From Phycomyces blakesleeanus NRRL 1555(-) (lineage: Eukaryota > Mucoromycota > Mucoromycetes > Mucorales > Phycomycetaceae): a stretch of 64,000 nt of DNA. The stretch is from NCBI RefSeq assembly GCF_001638985.1, contig NW_017265140.1:744001-808000 (forward strand). Direction: 5' to 3'. This document shows positions 23,142 to 35,501 of this stretch, piece after piece. Position numbers and translations under genes: made by a program. Numbering within the stretch: position 1 is the first letter of the stretch; each line of letters starts with the position of its first letter. Under the pieces are notes generated by a model, which saw only the letters and a program-made list of their open reading frames with translations, did no database searches and had not been told where the DNA came from.

Positions 23142-24435
23142 ATGATACCTAATCCAAAGACATTGCAAAAATCTTATTTACAAGAAGCATCTACCAGCAC
23201 CAGCTCGACCGAAGCACAGACTGTAATTGATATGGATTTGTGTAGTCACAGTACACTACACACAGAATATTGTACACCAACCCTAGAAGAAAAATATAAT
23301 CATCACAGTAATAGCAACAGTAGCAATAATAGTAACGCTAGTGGTAGTGGAAACCGCAAAAAGTATCATGAAGATCCTATTGAGTCAAAAGGCTCTTTAC
23401 GCTACAACTTTATAATATCTTACTTGCTACACAAAAGAGAAAAGGTGAGCATGTGTATAGAGCTGTTTCCTAGCAACAACAAAAAAATTATTAATAATAA
23501 TTGAATATTTGGTTGATATATAACGACAATAAAGTGTCGTGAGTTTCTAGCCGAGTTTATTGGTACGTTTGTACTGGTCTTATTCATAAACGGAGTCTCT
23601 GCAGAACAGACCCTGGGTGTAGGAGGAACCAAATCATGGCTAGTCACTTCATTTGGCAACGGTAAGTTTATCTCGAATAAAACAAAAGAAGTTCAAATTC
23701 ACTCAACTTTTCTACAACAGGTGCTGCTCTATTGTTTGGCCAATGTATATCTGGCCACATATCTGCAAGTATCTCTATATATGTGTAGTTTCTTTTTTTT
23801 TGGTGGTAACTCGATAGTATTAACAATCGTCTGTATATATCCAGGGTGCTCATCTCAACCCAGCTGTCACTCTCACCTTTTGGACCTTTAGTCACTTCCC
23901 CACCCAGAAAGTGCTTACATACATCTCTGCACAGATTCTCGGTGCGTTTGTGGGTGCTGGGGTGCTGTATGGAATCATTCAGCCTGCGATCAATGAATTT
24001 GACGGCGGAGTACGTCAGATACTGGGTCCACAAGGCACGGCCGGGATTTTCGCAACATATCCTCCACTCTACGTCGGCATCGGCCCAGCCATGGGATCCG
24101 AGATCGTCGGCACAATGCTTCTGTTGCTGATAATCATGTCAAGTGGAAAGAAGAACAATATGCCTTATCAGTCCATGCAAGGATTTGTGGTCTCAGCCGG
24201 TCTTTTTATCATCACACTCTCGCTCACCTACACCTCTGGGTTCTCGTTAAACCCTGCACGCGATATTGGACCGAGATTGTTTACGTTGGCTGCAGGATGG
24301 GGCGTGGAGGTATTTACGGCCTCAGATTACTATGCACTGGTTCCAATCTTTGGGCCTATTGTAGGAGGTCTTTTCGGTGGGCTGCTTTACAAAGTGTTTA
24401 TCGATCACCAATCGATCGACGATCAAGTCGAATAA
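23142..24435 (+). CDS. Aquaglyceroporin (MIP family)
   Basis: Channel for water and small polyols such as glycerol, probably in the plasma membrane. Exons: 23142-23444, 23535-23661, 23721-23764, 23845-24435, giving 354 residues. The first 100 residues are a polar Ser/Asn-rich cytosolic extension. The six-helix MIP core begins at CREFLAEFIGTFVLVLFING. Loop B carries GAHLNPAVTL; loop E carries GFSLNPARDIGPR, whose Asp after NPAR is typical of glycerol-conducting members. Intron 3 (23765-23844) starts with GC (GCAAGT) and ends CAG; using it gives exactly ISGAHLNPAV, so it is a GC-AG intron in a highly conserved place. The long N-terminal tail fits fungal Fps1-like regulated channels in general, but no Fps1-specific regulatory motif is seen. 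Confidence 0.93.
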
Positions 24436-25981
24436 AGAAATACACAAAACAAAATATACTCTAGCATGATATATCATTATCATCAAATTATTGGGTACCC
24501 TTGGCTCCCCTATACTTTATAGCATCTCTTAGTTCTTATAAGAATATAATAGCCACATAAAAATTAATCCCTTTGACCTCTTTTTTTTTTCTAAAAAAAA
24601 ATTGTCTTATTTAAAAGCGTATTACAATAAACGCGAGTAACTTTACATATTGTCCATGTGTATATATATATATCAATACCATGTTTTATTACTGATTTTT
24701 ATCAACAAGTTTATATCATTGTGCTTCTTTGATTGTATAAATTCTCATAAATAAATCTCACGGACATCATCTCAAAATACAACATAATTAGCTGTGTAGC
24801 GTGATATAAAGGATATAAGGTCGAGAAGAAGGAAAAAAAAAAGTTAGTGATTGTGTAAAGTACACAATTTGGTTTTTTATTTTATTTCTCAGCTGCACTA
24901 TTTTATAGCTGATATGTCACCATGGTAATAAAAAAAACAAAAAAATAAGCTATTATTGATCCTCTACCTATATATATATATATATATATATTGGGATTAC
25001 TTAATTATATCTGTGTATTCTTTCTCTCATTTGTTCGTACGTTCGTTTGTACGTGTGTTCACTACAAGGTTGTGCCAGATAGGTATATTCCGGTTTTCGG
25101 CTGTGATTGTGGGCAATACAAAAAAATAACGCGTTTCTTATTTCTGAGCTTTTCTTCTTTCTTTCTTTTTTTTTTTCAGGTAATCTTTTGGTTTGACCTG
25201 TGTCCCTCAAGAAGAAGAGTAACCTGGCACAAAAAAAGAAAACAATACACTCGCAAGCTGATACTTTCATTGGACTTTTATATTAACACAAACAAGTGTT
25301 TTATGTATATGTAAGAATACAGGGTATTATTTTTACCACTGATATACACATCTACACATCTAATTACAAAAAAAAAGATAAGATTAATGGTAATAAGGAT
25401 AAAAGAAAGAAGAATATAGTACACACATACACATAACTATTTCAAAAAAAATCAAAAAAGGAAATGGTCATTTGATCCAAAGATACACATTTATACATAT
25501 TCACATTTCGTGAAACTTTTGCTTCAATTTTACAGGCAATCAAAAATAAAAAATAAAGACAATGGATAATGTATTTTAGCCTTGAATAGCTAGCAATGTC
25601 TTGTTACTAGTTTGATCAAATTATTAGTAATTTCATTCAAAAAAAAATTGTACTAAAGACAAAGACAAAAAGAGAGAGAGAGAGATAATAGGATGCTTTA
25701 TTTTAGGAGCTGGCTTGGTCTTTAGAAATATACTCTTTGTAGATTTGTTCTAGATCTATTGACGTATGTGACTATCTGTATTCTTTTAATAAAATTAACT
25801 CCCTATGTTATATATATATACAAGAACACTATAAACAAAACACAAGCTTTGTATGCGCAGATTTCTTAAACAATTATACATATCAATGGATTAGCTTACT
25901 TACTTAAAGGTCAACACAATTTCAAGCAGTAAAAAAAGAGGGTCATGATTCTTCTATCAAAGTATTTAATATGCATAATGA
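24436..25981. other. Intergenic, no gene seen
   Basis: AT-rich spacer with (TA)n at about 24970-24991 and a (GA)n run at 25672-25685. Short frames at 24991-25314 on both strands look like chance frames in T/A-rich sequence. Confidence 0.5.
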
Positions 25982-26131
25982 CTAGAGAGAATAGGCTGTA
26001 TAATAAGTCGGCTGGCCAAATTAGGCGGTGTAAAAAGAAAACGTTGTGGATGCACAGATGAGAGTAAGAAAGGCATAGACTCGATTTTGAGTGGTCATGT
26101 TGTGAGAGTGAAATGGAAATGCGATCACTAA
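25982..26131 (+). pseudogene. Short coding-like relic, Cys-rich
   Basis: A 49-codon frame without ATG reads LERIGCIISRLAKLGG, then VKRKRCGCTDESKKGIDSIL and SGHVVRVKWKCDH before TAA. The balanced amino-acid use, with Cys at RCGC and KC, contrasts strongly with the surrounding low-complexity translation. It may be the decayed end of a zinc-binding protein or a mobile-element protein; I do not recognise the family. Confidence 0.25.
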
Positions 26132-27093
26132 AAGATTGTCAAAATATTATTATTATTATTATTATTAATGTTTCTTTACATGCTTGTAAATAGAATCCAA
26201 AGGCAACAACAACAACAACAGCAATAACAGCAGAATGAATATAATGCCTATTATTTATCTGATTGATAACATGATTATGCTGTTATTCTCTTTGATTTCT
26301 ATACACCTCGTTACTGACATCTTCAATAGACAATATTTTCCCATGACTACCTCTAGAGCGGCTCAATCAATTGTGCATATAAGCCAACATCTTCTGCAAT
26401 AAGTCTGGTCAGTTTAGGTCAAGGCATTTTTATACATAGATAAACTAATAGAAAGTGCACTCAACAAGATGCACAGCCAAATTAAACTTTGTAGGATTTT
26501 CTTGCACAAAATAAACCTACATGTATCCTGTTTATGTATTTAATCTTGCGACAATAAATCTAAAAAAAATAATAATTTGTGATTTCATGTGATTTCAATA
26601 TCATAACATATATAATTATACGACTATTATTTGTACAGAGCCAATCAATCACCTAGTGCTTCTATTAAGATTAAGATTAAGATTATTATTATTATTATTG
26701 ATATCCAGATTTTATATAGGTATATTGGAAGGTAAAGATAAGGAATGGTGTGCTTATACGTATATAGAAATAAGAAATGATAAAAAAAACAACAGAATTT
26801 TTGTATGTCTATTTATGTTGAATGTATTAGACTTGTCTTTCTGTTTTTTTTCTCTCTTCTTTTATTAAATTACATACCACCACTAATTAAAGAGTCGTGT
26901 ATGTATTCAGTCTACAAAACAAAACAAAATAAAATCTCTAAATTCGTTTGAAACCTCCCAATTCTCATATCTGAATATTTATATTTATATTTTTTGCTTC
27001 ATCCGAAAGAAGAAGAGAAAAAAACAGTAGGCAGAACCTCTTGAAAACTAATTTTGACTTGTCTAAAAAATAATAATAGTAATAATAATAATA
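26132..27093. other. Intergenic, no gene seen
   Basis: AT-rich with (ATT)n at about 26148-26166 and (CAA)n at about 26205-26221. No coding sequence is recognised. Confidence 0.5.
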
Positions 27094-27463
27094 GAGAACC
27101 CGTTGTCGAGTGAAAATTTAAATTTTCACTCACTTTTGCTTTACGCGGCGATTTAAATTCCAATGAAAAGATGTAAAATTTTACTGAGGGAGGCCATTTC
27201 ATCACCAAGTTTTTATTAAGAATTGAGCTTGTTTCTTTACCTCAAAACATAAACATAATATAGTCAAGAGTCGTCTCTATATATCTACTTAAGAGAATAA
27301 GTCTTGGAAAGCCAAGTTTATTAAGATATATCTCTCTTATGTTTGTCACAGTACTTATGTTTTCATCAACTGTGGTTGAGTTTTTCTTTTTTTTTTTTGA
27401 CTGGGTTTCACTAATAATTCTTTTTTAGCAGTCTAGCAAAATATCACATCCCAACGGGTTCTC
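27094..27463. mobile_element. Possible MITE bounded by 12-bp inverted repeats
   Basis: GAGAACCCGTTG at 27094-27105 has its exact reverse complement CAACGGGTTCTC at 27452-27463. Just inside the left end lies a perfect 24-bp palindrome (27108-27131, half-site GAGTGAAAATTT). AATAAT-type sequence borders both ends, but in an (AAT)n context, so no clean target duplication can be claimed. The interior carries no coding sequence. The right end is only about 80 bases from the 3' end of ATG1. Confidence 0.5.
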
Positions 27464-27540
27464 CAATAATGAGTTTGGTTTTTCTTTAATAATAAAATAA
27501 AATTAAAAAAAAAAACAAAAAACAAAAACAGTGTCTGAGA

Positions 27541-30330
27541 TCAAAGTAAAAAAGCTGTATTAGGATCTTCGGTTGGTCTCTTCATCTTCCTCCGCAGAGC
27601 GGATATTCGGGTACGGATAGAGTCAATGACTACACAATTGTTATTATTATTATTGTTACCATTACTTGCTTCTTTACTTACACTTGTTAATAATCCTTCT
27701 ATCGTTCTCTTCTAGTACAATTCCTTCTTCTTCATGTTGCATAATAGCACTCAATAACCAAATGGCCGTTTGGTAGTTTTGTTCACACTAAAGAAAATAA
27801 ATAAAAATTAATATATATATATATATATTCTACTTCTTCTTTTTATTACTATAGTTACCTTTGGAAAATCTTCACCAACAAGCTCAAGAACAGCTGCAGC
27901 TCGGCTCTAATATAACAATTTGTTTTTAAAGGAAAAAAAAAAAGTAAATAAAAACAAACAAACAAACAAACAAATACTTCAACTATTTGCTGTCAAAAAA
28001 AAAACCAAAGGGTATGTGGTACTTACAGATTCAAGAGCACGCTCATACAGCAATTTCTGAACAAATGTACTGCCTTCTTCATCGCCAATCTTAGATCCCT
28101 CATGAGACGCTCGGTCAAGACACTCATTGAACCGTTCTCGCATCCACTGGACGGACTCATTGAGCCGCCCAAACACCAATCGGGCCTGCTCATCCGACAC
28201 TCTGGTCCAATATTTTCTCGCAGTATCCAAGCCTTGTTCAAGAAGAGCAAGCGATTTGATATGTAGTACATATGCTTCCTCTGCCATCTGGTGATAATTC
28301 TCATTGCTGTTATTGTTTGGATCAATTCCTGCTCCTCTGGTCAACTTTTCGTATTTACTGTCAGCCATACAGGCCACAGCATGTGCCATACAGGCAATCT
28401 GTTCAATCTCGGACATCATTCCACCGCTATAGCCATTGTCCGGATTGGTTTCCAAGAACCCTTTAGGAGATCCAACTCTACTGAGCGGAAGTTTGCTGGT
28501 GTTCTGGGGAGGATGAGCAAATCCGAACAGCCGAACCGATGCCATCGAGAGTGCCTTTGTCAATGCAGACCCTCCAGGCCCTGTGCTGATCTTTCGTTCT
28601 CGGACGATTGGTGGAGGAGTAACTGGCGAGGTTCCAGGCGTATGTTGAGCATTTGAACCTGAACCAGTAATTTTACCCTGATGAGTTCTACCGTCCAAGT
28701 CTATTCAATTTTTGTATATATATATATTAGTGAGTTTGTGAATCATTATTACTATTTTTTTTAAAAATAAATAAATAAATAAGGCTTACCATCAGCAAAT
28801 TGGTTTGTTTCAATAAGCTTTCGATTGAGGACTACATATCCTCGCAAGACGTCTTCTTCGCCATCCTCTGGGCCTGTATTTCCTCTAGAAGGTGATCCAT
28901 ATCTAGATCCAGATCCAGATCCTAAGTTTGATATAGATGGGGTATTATCAAATGTATTCTCACTAAAAGAAAAGAAAAGAAAAAGGTAAATCAAGTGCTG
29001 TTTGTGTTATATGATAATCACGCTTGAATATTAACCTTTGATAGTGATTTACAGTGGGTCGGTTTTCGGTTCTGGAAGATCGCCTACGCTCAAGTGCTTG
29101 TCGTGGGGTATTTGGTGGATTGGCAAACGGTGGTGGTTCATAAGACGCAGGGTCATAGCGGGATTTGCTGACAAGAGCAGGTCTGTCTGATGAACGAGGG
29201 GTACGAGCACTGACAGTTGATGATGATCTGGATGGTGGCGTGTTAGGTGACTGTTGGCGGTTATTGTATTGACGGTATTCTCTGTCATTGTCATTCTCAT
29301 TGGTATCATAATTGTAATTATTATGATTATGATTATTGTTATTATTGTCGCTGTTATTACTGTCTCTTGAACGAGAATAGATTCTGTTGTTATTGCTAGT
29401 TCCATTGGTGTTGCCGGTGTCTTGAACGTTAATTCTGCTCTTTCCTTTGCCTTTGCCTTTGCCCTTGTCCTTGGCCTTGTTGTGATTGTCGATATACCTA
29501 TATCGGTCGAGATATCCGTATTCACCGTTTACTCCATTTCCGTTTAGATTTCCAATTGTTTCATTTTCGCCTTTTTCTTCTTCGGATTCTTCTTCGGATT
29601 GTCCTCCTGTTTCTGTGCTTTCTGGAGTACCAAAAACGGCAGGGTGAAGGAAGAATTCCTCAAATGAAATACGTTCGACTGGTTCTTTCTTTAGTAATTT
29701 ACGAATCAGATCTTTTAGATCAGCTCCAATCTCAACAACCTCTTGTCTTGATGATGATGATGTTGTTGTTGTTGATGATGAATTATTTATGTTATTTGGT
29801 GTATTTGAGTTTGATACATTGTTATTATTAATATTGATATTATTAGGATCTGATTGTTGTTGTTGTTGCTGTTTTTCGTCTGGGAATCTGATTCGATCTC
29901 CATTATCCTGAATCTTTTTCAAAAGATCAAGATGATTCTGTGCACGGAATGGAGGACGACCGGTGATCATTTCGTACAGTACAGCACCTACACTCCAAAG
30001 ATCTGCCTTTGCATCGTATTTTTTGTAAGACAGGATTTCAGGACCCATGTAAAGAGGTGAGCCACATAGAGTGTCGGCAAGACTGGCATTTGGTAGGAAT
30101 CGTGCGAATCCAAAGTCGGCTACTTTGAGAATTGGGATCTCGGAGTCTCTGAAACGAGGGTTTGGATGTTCTTGTGGAAGAACTAGCAAAAGGTTCTAAA
30201 GACATTTTGTTTTTTTTTTGTTTTTGGTGGTTGTCATTATTATCATTATTATTGAGGAATATGCATTTAAAATCAATTGATTATTTTAAAAGAATAATAA
30301 AGGTTTGTATATATCTAGCTAGCTATTTAC

Positions 30331-30361
<31 letters not shown>

Positions 30362-31041
30362 TTTTGCTTAATAAAAATAATAAAATAAAAAAGAGTATGG
30401 CTTGCCTGTGGTTTAATGTCTCTGTGAACAAGATTTTCGGATCGTAGGAATTGTAGGGCAGAGGCTACATAACAAAAGAAAAGAAAAGAAAAGTATATTG
30501 AGTTGAGTGAATTTTAATATATAAATAAATAAAAGTAAAGTTATTATTAATGAATTACCTAATTGTTTGAGGAAATGGCGTACTACATGCTCTGGCAATC
30601 CTCCTGCAGGCCCGCGTGTTGACTTGTGGCTTCTGATACGTCTGATATATTGTGACAAGTCACCTACAGAGCAATATTCCATCACCAGGTGGATATGTTT
30701 TGTAGCATTCTAAGCACACACAAAAAATAAAAAATAAATAAGTAATTATATACATTTATATAAGAATTGCTTATAAATCCAATGCAAAATAATAATAATT
30801 ATTATTATTATATTAATATAGATTAATAACAACAACAAATGCAGATTGATGATCTTACTTGACACTCTATCAGACCAACGATATGATCATGTCTGATAGC
30901 TTTGAGGATTGATATTTCTGATTCAAGGTTCTCTTGAAGCTTCTTGGTCAGCTTTGACCTTGAGACTGATTTGATGGCTACTATACGTTGAGTAGTCTAG
31001 TTATATAGATACAAAATAGAGTAGATATGAGAATACTGTAT

Positions 31042-31080
<39 letters not shown>

Positions 31081-31260
31081 CATAAAAAGAAGGGGAGAAT
31101 GACTGAGGACTATATAGATAAACTTTACCTTGTGCTGCGCTTTGTAGACAGTTGCAAATGAACCTTGTCCTATTTTTGCATTGACTACATAGTCTCCTAC
31201 GGTAATTTCCTGCTTATCGTGAGTGTCTGATGGTGAGATGGGATGTGATGAGTTGGACAT
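27541..31260 (-). CDS. ATG1: Autophagy-initiating Ser/Thr kinase Atg1/ULK
   Basis: Kinase that starts autophagosome formation with Atg13 and Atg17-type partners. Ten exons: 31260-31129, 30996-30859, 30709-30559, 30464-30406, 30195-29036, 28962-28790, 28700-28027, 27906-27859, 27787-27682, 27629-27541; about 909 residues. Kinase motifs: [50 protein letters not shown] (Gly where most kinases have Ala in APE). An Asn/Gln/Ser/Thr-rich insert interrupts the C-lobe before [21 protein letters not shown] long disordered linker follows. Around residue 589 [17 protein letters not shown] fits the Atg8-interacting motif of Atg1 (Y-x-x-L/V). The C-terminal helical MIT-like region begins near [20 protein letters not shown] and ends in [14 protein letters not shown]. 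Intron 4 (30405-30196) is GC-AG (CAG|GCAAGC). The final small exon was placed with a perfect GTAAGT donor instead of accepting an early stop. Confidence 0.93.
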
Positions 31261-31783
31261 GGGATGCAGGAATAATATATGTATATATCTGTATCAAAAA
31301 TAAAATAAAACAAAATAAAATGGGAAGAAAGCGGAGTAGTTTGCAGGATTAATGAAATATACATTTTTCTTTTTCTTTTCTTTTTTACTCTAAAAAGAGA
31401 CGGCTCTGTAGTGAACCAGATATGAGTACAGCCCAGGTCACAGGAGCTCATGTCCCGTGATTCAATGAAACTGTATAAAATTATGAAAAAAAAAAGTCTT
31501 GTTTCTTTGAGATTTGAAAGAGTTGGCTATGGTTAACCTTGCAAGAACAGCCAATTTAACAAGAACAAAATAAGTGTCGAGTTCTTGATAAGATTTACTC
31601 TTATGGTTAACAGTGTCTAGATATACAAATTAGCGTATTATATGCTGTAATCTTTGGCCTTGATAACAGTTTAGCAACCATACAAAAATTAAGAGCTTAT
31701 GATATCGGGGATGGAATTAAAAGAGAGAGAGAGGGATGACCATGCAAAAAAAAAATATGGTCAGAAAATAAAATCTAATAATG
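31261..31783. other. Upstream region of ATG1
   Basis: No gene seen. It probably contains the ATG1 promoter. A GA tract is present at about 31722-31733. Confidence 0.5.
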
Positions 31784-32058
31784 TCAATCTTCGAGAGACA
31801 TCCTCATTCCAAGATTCAGTGCCACTACACTAGAGGCCCTTGCTGCTACCACGCTGGCCAGAAAGGGAGACTCTTTGAAAATGAGGTACCGGTGAGCGCG
31901 CCATATCGCGTGTGCAGTGACAGCTACCAATACAACTAGCAGACCGGACTTTATCCGATTGCTTCAGAGAAATTACCAAGAAGGAGTAAATCTCTTGTTT
32001 GCCTTTTACACTTAAAAGAGAAACGTATCAAAAACTTGACAAGAGAAGTAAATGCCAT
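31784..32058 (-). pseudogene. Frameshifted coding relic, possibly non-LTR retrotransposon tail
   Basis: From ATG 32058 the minus strand reads MAFTSLVKFLIRFSFKCKRQ, then TRDLLLLGNFSEAIG and a stop. In the adjacent frame coding-like sequence carries on as IKSGLLVVLVAVTAHAIWRA, then HRYLIFKESPFLASVVAARA and SSVVALNLGMRMSLED, ending at the TGA at 31784-31786. Base composition here (about half GC in places) stands out from the AT-rich surroundings. The IWRAHRYLIFKESPF segment recalls the C-terminal ends of LINE-type reverse transcriptases from zygomycete fungi; that is a weak resemblance from memory. One frame change separates the two halves, so the copy is dead whichever family it belongs to. Confidence 0.4.
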
Positions 32059-32240
32059 TCATGCCATATACTATGGTAAGCCTAAAAAGCAGCATCTTTT
32101 TTTTTTAAAAAAAAAAAAAAAGAAGAAGACTTGGTCAAACTTGGATATGAGATCGTGGGATACACTCGAAAATTTCCTACTGACAATTTTTTTTTTGTTA
32201 TTGATAATAGGACCAGGCTTATTCAATCAGTGCTAAAATG

Positions 32241-32278
<38 letters not shown>

Positions 32279-33272
32279 ATCTTACAATTGAACATCATCA
32301 CTCTTTGTTGAATGTGATTTTTTTTTGAAAAAGAAAAATGACGATCAAATAATGAATTATATATATATTTGATACTAAACTTTTAAAAACAGAAATCAGG
32401 TTATTCAAAGATCAAAATACATCAAATACATGATAGGATTATGGCTTTTAGGTAATTCTCTCTAATGAGACTAAGATTGGTCAAGGTTGATTTGATTTGA
32501 TGTTTTACATATAAAAGTGCGCAAGTGTATTGAAGTGAAAAGAGAGACAGGTAGATGAAATTAAATGTATTACCACATAGAGAGAAAACTGACTGACTGA
32601 ATGAATGAATGACTGGTTCTCACAACCTGGGATAAAGATCACCTGTTACTTGATAACTTCGATTGGTTCCTTTATTACTCTTCCTTTCTTTCATCTTTTT
32701 CATTCTCACTATTTCTTTTACCTTCTATTATATTAAAAAGATCAAAAAAAAATTGTATAGATCGTATGTCTTTAGTGCCTTTTTCTTTTGCTCTTTTTGC
32801 CTTGTACTATAAACCCATGTCAGATTATTATGTCTGGATAAGCTTTGGTTAATTAAATTTCCAATTTCTAATCGTCTTTCAACAACAATCTTTATAACAT
32901 TTTTTTTTAAAATAATAATAATAATAATGTAGTAATTGGTTATCGAACTCATAAATCTATAGAATTTATATAAAAAAAAAAGAAGAGCAGCCAGGAAAGA
33001 TATCAATGAGTGTTAATGGATTATATTTATCAGCTAAAGCCTAAATCTATCTTTTGGATGTACATATGATGTATGATGATGTATGTGTGTATGTGTATGT
33101 AATTCTTGCCTTGTCTGTTTGAATGATTGAATGATGAACTGACAAGCTAACAGTCTAACGGGGGGTAGGGTTGATAGGTGAGCAAGAGAAGAGGAATGAT
33201 TTGAGCGGAAAAGACAGTCGGCATTATACTTTTTGGTGTTTCTAAAGAATGGCCCAAAGTTGTTGGAATAAA
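32059..33272. other. Intergenic, no gene seen
   Basis: AT-rich spacer with a (GT)n microsatellite at 32245-32277 and (AAT)n near 32911-32929. No gene is recognised. Confidence 0.5.
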
Positions 33273-33382
33273 TCGCTAATCGTAAATACTTTTCTGAAAG
33301 TCACGGAACATCCAGCCAATCATATAAGCAGAAAATTGTTCTCAACTGTTGTGACTTTCAGAAAAGTATTTACGATTAGCGA
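33273..33382. repeat. Perfect 32-bp inverted repeat with 46-base loop
   Basis: The arm at 33273-33304 (TCGCTAATCGTAAATACTTT then TCTGAAAGTCAC) is exactly reverse-complementary to 33351-33382 (GTGACTTTCAGAAAAGTATT then TACGATTAGCGA), with no mismatch over 32 positions. The loop is 33305-33350. The arms are not simple-sequence, unlike most local repeats. No target-site duplication is visible. It could be a very small foldback element, one end of a decayed element, or a transcribed foldback. Confidence 0.9.
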
Positions 33383-33402
33383 CATTTTGTGTTACAAGAG
33401 TG

Positions 33403-33460
33403 CCAATGCCCAATGTCCAATGTCCAATGCCAATGCCAATGCCAATGCCCAATATCCAAT
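33403..33460. repeat. Cluster of nine CCAAT motifs
   Basis: Within 58 bases, nine CCAAT pentamers occur at 6-7 base spacing, as CCAATGC, CCAATGT and CCAATAT variants. It begins 20 bases after the perfect inverted repeat. CCAAT is the core site of the fungal HAP/NF-Y complex, but the regular spacing also fits simple tandem duplication of a heptamer, and no gene starts nearby. Confidence 0.7.
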
Positions 33461-33496
33461 ATCCATAATTCATGAACCACTTTAAATGAAACAACA

Positions 33497-33534
<38 letters not shown>

Positions 33535-35470
33535 TCATATCTACCCTAGGTTTAATTTCTTTTCTTTTTATCTCCCCAAAAAACACTTACTCTTTGTAAA
33601 GTACCAAATTGCCACAGATCAAACAAAACGTCACTGATGATAGCTTTTTATTACTACTGCTATTATAATAAAGAAGACCTTGTCTCAAAACGATCAAGAA
33701 AAATAAATAAATTTAAAATACAATCAGAGGCTTTCTACAGACTAAATCAAGTCAGAAGAAAGTATGCTTAAGAACGTACTCTTCTCATTGAGTCAATTGG
33801 AAAGAAATATACTTGCTGCGTTTAACAAATATATATATATATTACCCCTGAAGATGTTGAGTTTATTGAAAGCTTGAACTCTAGAACAAAATAATAATAA
33901 TAAAGAAAAGAGTATTTTTTCGCTCACACAAGACTTTTAGTGATCTAAAGTGTCTCATATTATCACTATTCAAAATAATAAAGAAGAAGAAGAACAAATC
34001 CATTGCCAAAAGAATATATATATATATATGACATTAGTTTTGAGACTGCGAGCAAGATAAAAAAAAAAAGGGGGGGGGGGGGCCTTGCTTCACTTGATAG
34101 CTACATATAATTTTTGCAAGTGGAGGAAGTGTTTGGTCGCAGTTATATCAACCGAATCAGATTAACTAATAAATAATAATAATAAATCATCTGTGCGTCC
34201 AGAAATCGGACTTGGATTGCACCAAAGATGAATTAGTAACAGCATTAAACTTCATTCTTATCTTTCTTTCTTTTTTTTAAAATATATATATATATAATTC
34301 TGTCAGAGTCATTGTAACAGTCATCGTCATTATCAACTACCAGATCCCCTTTACGAGTCAGGGTGTTTATTATTATTATTAATCGATATTTAAAGTTTTG
34401 CAAAGTGATCATATTCACCGTTCTCATTGTACATACAAAATACATACAAAATAGTTCTTCTTTTGTGGTTTGAATAAACCATTGCTTTTCTATTAGTTAT
34501 TTATTTATTTTAGAGAGGAAAGAAACAAAAAGGATAAAGGATAAAGGATAAAGGGAGGAAAAGGAAAGGTAGAGAGACACAAGTCCTAAAAGGGGGTTTT
34601 TTTTTGTACTTGCACAATTCTTACAGACAAACCTTCATTTTATATTATAAAAAGAAAAAGCTCAAAAGCGGTGTTTACATATTTCCTATATAGTCCTGTG
34701 CGCACAATCTTGTCGTGACTGATAAAAGGAGTGGAACGGGGCCGGATGGTTCAGTGTAGACGAGTGCCTCTCTTGTTGCGAAGCACATAGCACAAATAGA
34801 AAAAAATAAAAAAAATTTAGTGATAGATGATATATATATATAAAAGGTAGTTTGATACCGATCACCTATACTCTCATTTTTGTCCTCTTGCTCTTTTTGC
34901 TTTCTTGATCACCAACCACTTCTAACCTGTTCACCCGTCAATCAATCAGTCAGTCAGTCAGTCAGTCAGTTAGTTAGTCCGTATGTCCGTCTTCCCGTTC
35001 CCGCCTGTCAGTCGGCCAATCCGTCATGCAATCAGGCAACCCGTCAAGTCAAGTAAATAATTGTACACAAATACACAAATACACAAACGCTCTAATACCG
35101 AGAGTGTCAAAATGAAATGTTTTTTTTTATCTATTTGTTTGTATTTCAATATTATTAAATAAATTAGTAGTATGATAGTTTTGATAATTAAAAGTAAGTA
35201 AGTTTTTTTTTGAATAGTAATTATTTGTGGCATTTCAAGTCTACAAATACACATACACATGTACACATGCACACAAATTATGAGCAAATGGTAGTCATGG
35301 TAACAAAATAAAAATAAACTATCTAATTTGTTGTCATTACAACCAATATATACATACATACATAACATACAAAATAAAAAAATAAAAAAAGAAAAGAAAG
35401 AAAGAATAGAGAGAAAGAGAGAGTGAGAGTGAGTTAGTGAGAGAAATTAAAAATTAAAAATTAAAAATTA

Positions 35471-35501
<31 letters not shown>

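Noticed and set aside
27674..27676. Early stop for ATG1
   Set aside because: A perfect GTAAGT donor at 27681 and an acceptor at 27630 extend the protein in frame with a helix typical of the Atg1 C-terminus.
34740..34800. tRNA-like GGATGGTTCAGTGTAGACGAG stretch
   Set aside because: No anticodon arm or acceptor-stem pairing could be built.
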